From Acidobacteriota bacterium (GTDB lineage Bacteria; Acidobacteriota; Terriglobia; Terriglobales; Acidobacteriaceae), in assembly GCA_021781255.1 (NCBI GenBank), contig JAJXXG010000298.1, positions 1 to 8,158 of the forward strand: 8,158 nt of DNA, written 5' to 3'. Position numbers and translations under genes: made by a program. A model generated the notes under the pieces. It had not been told where the DNA came from. It saw nothing but the letters and a program-made list of their open reading frames with translations, and searched no databases. Shown here piece by piece: positions 4,755 to 8,158 of this stretch (the stretch's first letter is position 1; every line of letters starts with the position of its first letter).

Positions 4755-7700
4755 ATGAATCATTCATTTTGGAGGAGTGTCGCACAGTACGGTCTGTTGT
4801 TTCTGGCCGTGCTCGGCTGTACGGTGTCCGCGCGGGCCCAGCAGACCCTGGGCTCGATCAATGGAACTGTACTGGATCCGACGGGAGCAGCCATTCCCGA
4901 CGCAACCGTGACGGTGCGCAACGCGTCAATTAACGTGACGCGCACGACAACTTCGCAGTCATCGGGTTTCTTTCAAATCTTCAACCTGCCGATTGGAACC
5001 TACGTCGTGAAGGTGACGCACGAAGGCTTCGATACGACGGAGTTGAAAGGGATTGTGGTGCAGGAGGCACGCGCCACCACAGTGAATGCCAACCTGAAGA
5101 TGGGCCAGGTGTCACAGTCCGTAGAAGTGACCGCGAACCCGCTGTTGAACGCCACCGATGCGACCAATGGCTATACGCTGGACTCCGCGCAAATTGACAC
5201 CACTCCTCTGGCCACAGGAAGTTTCACGCAGGTGGCCGTGCTTTCGCCGGGCGTGAGCGCCGAACTGCTCTCAAACCTTGATTCAAACTCCGGACTGGGC
5301 AACCAGAACATATGGGCCAATGGGCAGCGCGCCACATCGAATACCTTCCAGATGGACGGCGTCGACTCGACCAATCTGTTCAACGGGATGAGCTCCAGCG
5401 GCGATACCTCGCAACGTTACAACTTCAACATAGGCAGCGCGCCCGGCGTCGGCGGCGCTTACTCCGTAGGCACGTCTGTCTATGGCTCGAACGGCAACAG
5501 TCTGCCTTCGCCGCCGCCGGAGTTCATGCAGGAACTGCGCGTGAATGCCTCGATGTACGATGCGCAGCAGGGTGCCACCAGCGGCGCGCAGATTGACGTG
5601 AGCACCGCGACGGGTACCAACAATTGGCATGGTCAGCTGTTTGGCAGCTACGCCAACGGCGACATGAATGCCTCGCCGTACTTCTTCAGCCAGGCCTATC
5701 AACTGGCTCAGCAGGGCGTGGGCGTATTTCCGTCCTCGCTCATCCATCCGTTTCTGCGGCGCTGGACGAGCGGCGCGACAGTGGGCGGTCCCATCATTAA
5801 AAACAAGCTGTTCTTCTTTGCGGCTTATCAGCGCCGCTCGAACGCCGATGAGGCCACCGGCATCTCGCAGATGACGGTTCCCTCTGCCCTCACCGATGAT
5901 CGTTCGACGGCCGGGCTTCTGAATGCTGATGCCGTTTGGGGAGGCTCGGCAACCACAGTCGATCCGATTGCCGCGGGCCTGTTGAACGCCAAGCTGCCGA
6001 ACGGTCAGTACATGATTCCATCCGCTCAGTCGAATGCGCCCTATCAATATGGCGAGCCGAATGTCATTCTGGTTGGCACCTCGGTGCTGACCTCCGATCA
6101 GGCCACAGTGGATCTTGATTACGACGTGAGCAAGAACGACCGGTTGTCGGTCAAGTACTTCTTCCAGAACGCCCCGGTCAACAAGCCCTACGGCTATTCC
6201 CAGACGGGCGGATTCCCGGTGACGCAGAACAACGGCTCACAAGTCGCAGCCATCGACAACACGATCGCCATTGGCCAACGTCTGAACTGGGAGCAGCGGC
6301 TGGGTTTCGTGCGCATGGGCTCCTACAGCTACTTTACGCAGACCGTTTCCGGCGGCAACTTCGGCGTTGGGGCGGGGCAGACCGGCTTGAACCCCGGCTT
6401 GCCAGGTCTCTCGATCAGCGCGTTTGCCAACAACAGCCAGTATTCCCCCAGCCTGACGGTCGGCCCTTATAGCGCCTTTGTCGACATGGGCTACTACCAG
6501 AACAGGTTGAATCCATCGACAAACGTAATCTTCACGGCGGGCAAGCACACCATCGTAGCCGGCGGCGGGTACAGCTACACGCAATTGAATATCACAAATA
6601 ATCGGACCGGGTTTGCAGAAGTCAATGCGAGCAGCTTCGACAATTTCTTACAGGGCACCGTGCACTCGTCGAATGTGATTGAGAGTGTCGATCCACTGAG
6701 CCACCGCAACAATGCCGATCGCTACTACCGCTCCAATGAGCTCTCGGGCTATGTGCAGGACAAGTGGCAGGCGCTGGCTAACCTGAGCCTTACTGCTGGC
6801 GTTCGCTACGACTACCATGGCGGTCTCACGGAAAAGTACGGCAACATGTTCAACTTTGATCCCACGCTCTACAGCGTGACGGGTACTTCAACAACGGGCT
6901 TCACGGTGAATAACTCCGGCTTCATCGTGGCCGGCAACAACAAGTACAATCCGACGCCCGGCGTCAGTAATTCCACGCTGAATGGCCGACAGTGGGGTAT
7001 CTCGCCCCGCGTGGGCTTCGCATACTCGCCGAAGTCGTTCCACGGCAACCTGGTCATCAACGGCGGCGGCGGCCTCTACTATGATCGCGGCGAGCTGGTG
7101 AGCTATCTCTCGCAGCCAGCGGGTGGTTCCATCGGAGGTCCCTTTGGCGTCACGGAGTCTGCGCCGCTGGTCAGCTATGCCAACGGGAACGGAGCGACCC
7201 TCGCGAACCCGATCGGCACCGGTCTGTCGGTTTCCAGCTATGTTCCACCCAACTCGAATCCCGCAACCGTGAAGCAGGCGCTGCAGAACCAGCTGAACAT
7301 CATGACCGGCTCACCTGATCCATCAAGCTACTATGCTCAGTTCGGCAAGAACTGCGGCGGTGTTCAGAATCAAGAGGGATATCTGCTTTGCACGCCAACG
7401 CTGAACTTTGGCGCCTACGACAAAAACAATGTGTTGCCCTACACCATTAACTACACGCTCAATGTGCAGTGGCAGCCGACCAGCAGCGTGGCGATCACCG
7501 TCGGATACGCCGGTAATCGCGGCCGCCATGCGGTGATGCCGCTGCCCCTGAACGAGCCGGGTATCGCCACTCCGAGCAATCCGATATGGGGTGAAACCTC
7601 TACCTACGGTTTCGAAGTTCTGAACCAGAATTCAATGAGCGATGGTTACGACTACGACCCGATTGCTTCAGAACCGTGGAACACTGCGGACGGCGGCAAC

Positions 7701-8158
7701 ACCGATTTTCGAGCACCGTATGTCGGTTACAGCCCGAATGCGGCTGACTTCAAGTCGGTAGGCGTCTCGGCATACGATGCGCTGCAGACGCACGTGGAAA
7801 AGCGACTTTCTCACAACTTCCAGGTGGGAGGCAGCTATACCTGGAGCCACGCGCTGGACGAGCAAAGCGACATCGGCCTATTCTTCACCGGTGACAACCC
7901 GAAGAATCTGCGTGATTCCTATGCGTCTGCCGATTTCGACCGCACGCATGTCTTCAACGGCAACTTTCTGGTGAATCTGCCCAGGTTTACAAAGAAGCAC
8001 TCCTTTGCCTCCTACGTCACGAACGACTGGCAGTTCACCGGCATGGGTACGCTGCAAAGCGGACAGCCCTACTCGCTCTATGAGTTCTACGGCGCCGTCG
8101 GCAGTGTCAATTTCGGCAATTTCCCGACACTGATGAACCCCATCCTTGGCATCAAGGA
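4755..8158 (+). CDS. Oar-like TonB-dependent receptor with carboxypeptidase-regulatory-like domain (3' end outside window)
   Basis: Open from ATG 4755 to the window end, 1134 codons without a stop, so the C-terminus is missing. The Shine-Dalgarno GAGGAG lies 3 nt upstream. Residues 1-28 are a signal peptide ending in ARA before QQ. About 33-115 is a CarboxypepD_reg domain (GSINGTVLDPTGAAIPDATV, GFFQIFNLPIGTYVVKV). SVEVTA at 122-127 may be the TonB box. A plug-like region follows (VAVLSPGVS, IWANGQRATSNTFQMDGVDS at 186-205). The hallmark VGGPIIKNKLFFFAAYQ starts at 343. The rest is barrel strands and long Asn/Ser/Tyr-rich loops (SGYVQDKWQ, GVRYDY, ISPRVGFAYSP). Cys867 and Cys879 may form a loop disulfide. 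Acidobacterial relatives are usually about 1100-1300 residues, so little should be missing. Such proteins are thought to import large or polymeric nutrients, often glycans, but the substrate is unknown here. The 347-bp gap and upstream terminator suggest its own promoter, separate from B12 control. Confidence 0.93.
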   Translation, partial: MNHSFWRSVAQYGLLFLAVLGCTVSARAQQTLGSINGTVLDPTGAAIPDATVTVRNASINVTRTTTSQSSGFFQIFNLPIGTYVVKVTHEGFDTTELKGIVVQEARATTVNANLKMGQVSQSVEVTANPLLNATDATNGYTLDSAQIDTTPLATGSFTQVAVLSPGVSAELLSNLDSNSGLGNQNIWANGQRATSNTFQMDGVDSTNLFNGMSSSGDTSQRYNFNIGSAPGVGGAYSVGTSVYGSNGNSLPSPPPEFMQELRVNASMYDAQQGATSGAQIDVSTATGTNNWHGQLFGSYANGDMNASPYFFSQAYQLAQQGVGVFPSSLIHPFLRRWTSGATVGGPIIKNKLFFFAAYQRRSNADEATGISQMTVPSALTDDRSTAGLLNADAVWGGSATTVDPIAAGLLNAKLPNGQYMIPSAQSNAPYQYGEPNVILVGTSVLTSDQATVDLDYDVSKNDRLSVKYFFQNAPVNKPYGYSQTGGFPVTQNNGSQVAAIDNTIAIGQRLNWEQRLGFVRMGSYSYFTQTVSGGNFGVGAGQTGLNPGLPGLSISAFANNSQYSPSLTVGPYSAFVDMGYYQNRLNPSTNVIFTAGKHTIVAGGGYSYTQLNITNNRTGFAEVNASSFDNFLQGTVHSSNVIESVDPLSHRNNADRYYRSNELSGYVQDKWQALANLSLTAGVRYDYHGGLTEKYGNMFNFDPTLYSVTGTSTTGFTVNNSGFIVAGNNKYNPTPGVSNSTLNGRQWGISPRVGFAYSPKSFHGNLVINGGGGLYYDRGELVSYLSQPAGGSIGGPFGVTESAPLVSYANGNGATLANPIGTGLSVSSYVPPNSNPATVKQALQNQLNIMTGSPDPSSYYAQFGKNCGGVQNQEGYLLCTPTLNFGAYDKNNVLPYTINYTLNVQWQPTSSVAITVGYAGNRGRHAVMPLPLNEPGIATPSNPIWGETSTYGFEVLNQNSMSDGYDYDPIASEPWNTADGGNTDFRAPYVGYSPNAADFKSVGVSAYDALQTHVEKRLSHNFQVGGSYTWSHALDEQSDIGLFFTGDNPKNLRDSYASADFDRTHVFNGNFLVNLPRFTKKHSFASYVTNDWQFTGMGTLQSGQPYSLYEFYGAVGSVNFGNFPTLMNPILGIK

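Noticed and set aside
4806..4824. Possible lipoprotein cleavage site before Cys22 of the Oar-like receptor
   Set aside because: The residues VLGC have Leu at -2, which is unusual for a lipobox, and a normal signal peptidase I site (ARA before QQ) follows six residues later.
5283..6047. 254-codon open frame on the minus strand
   Set aside because: It is the shadow of the Oar-like receptor, whose plug domain and GGPIIKNKLFFF motif occupy the same bases in a well-supported frame.
1..8158. CRISPR arrays, rRNA genes, insertion sequences
   Set aside because: No regularly spaced repeats, rRNA-like blocks, transposase motifs or terminal inverted repeats flanking a transposase were seen.

Overview
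The window looks like chromosomal DNA of a GC-rich, Gram-negative soil-type bacterium, most likely an acidobacterium (Acidobacteriota, class Terriglobia). This rests on two large outer-membrane TonB-dependent receptors that both begin with a carboxypeptidase-regulatory-like domain, one of them an 1100+ residue Oar-like protein of the kind greatly expanded in that phylum. An integrase with the 'YQQGSIR' style N-terminus fits the same group. The assignment is by family resemblance; no database was searched.

Left part (1-1511): a minus-strand tyrosine recombinase gene (82-1320) keeps its N-terminal, core-binding and most of its catalytic domain, including Arg, Lys and the HxxR box. It stops about 25 residues after HTLRH and lacks the segment with the last His/Trp and the nucleophilic Tyr. 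No frame of the remaining bases restores it, so it is probably a decayed integrase. It points away from an intact tRNA-Arg(CCT) gene (1435-1511). Between them lies a perfect 10-bp tandem repeat (1375-1394). A possible new minus-strand gene begins at the extreme left edge.

Middle (1569-4407): a textbook sigma70-type promoter (TTGACT-17-TAGAAT) starts a leader of about 320 nt. The leader opens with a perfect 11-bp-arm inverted repeat at the predicted +1, then carries a cobalamin riboswitch whose P1 stem can be traced at both ends (1673-1680 with 1879-1887), and then a small hairpin against the Shine-Dalgarno sequence. It controls an 826-residue TonB-dependent receptor with a signal peptide, CarboxypepD_reg-like domain, TonB box, plug and barrel, which is therefore most likely a vitamin B12/corrinoid importer (BtuB role).

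Right part (4408-8158): a 347-bp gap holds nested inverted repeats that look like a terminator, a second hairpin, and no convincing gene. An Oar-like TonB-dependent receptor (4755 onward) is then open to the end of the window (at least 1134 codons). Its own spacing and the upstream terminator suggest that it is transcribed separately from the B12 receptor, and its substrate cannot be told. The most notable points are the elaborate B12 leader and the truncated integrase beside a tRNA. I did not see a clearly new multi-gene system.
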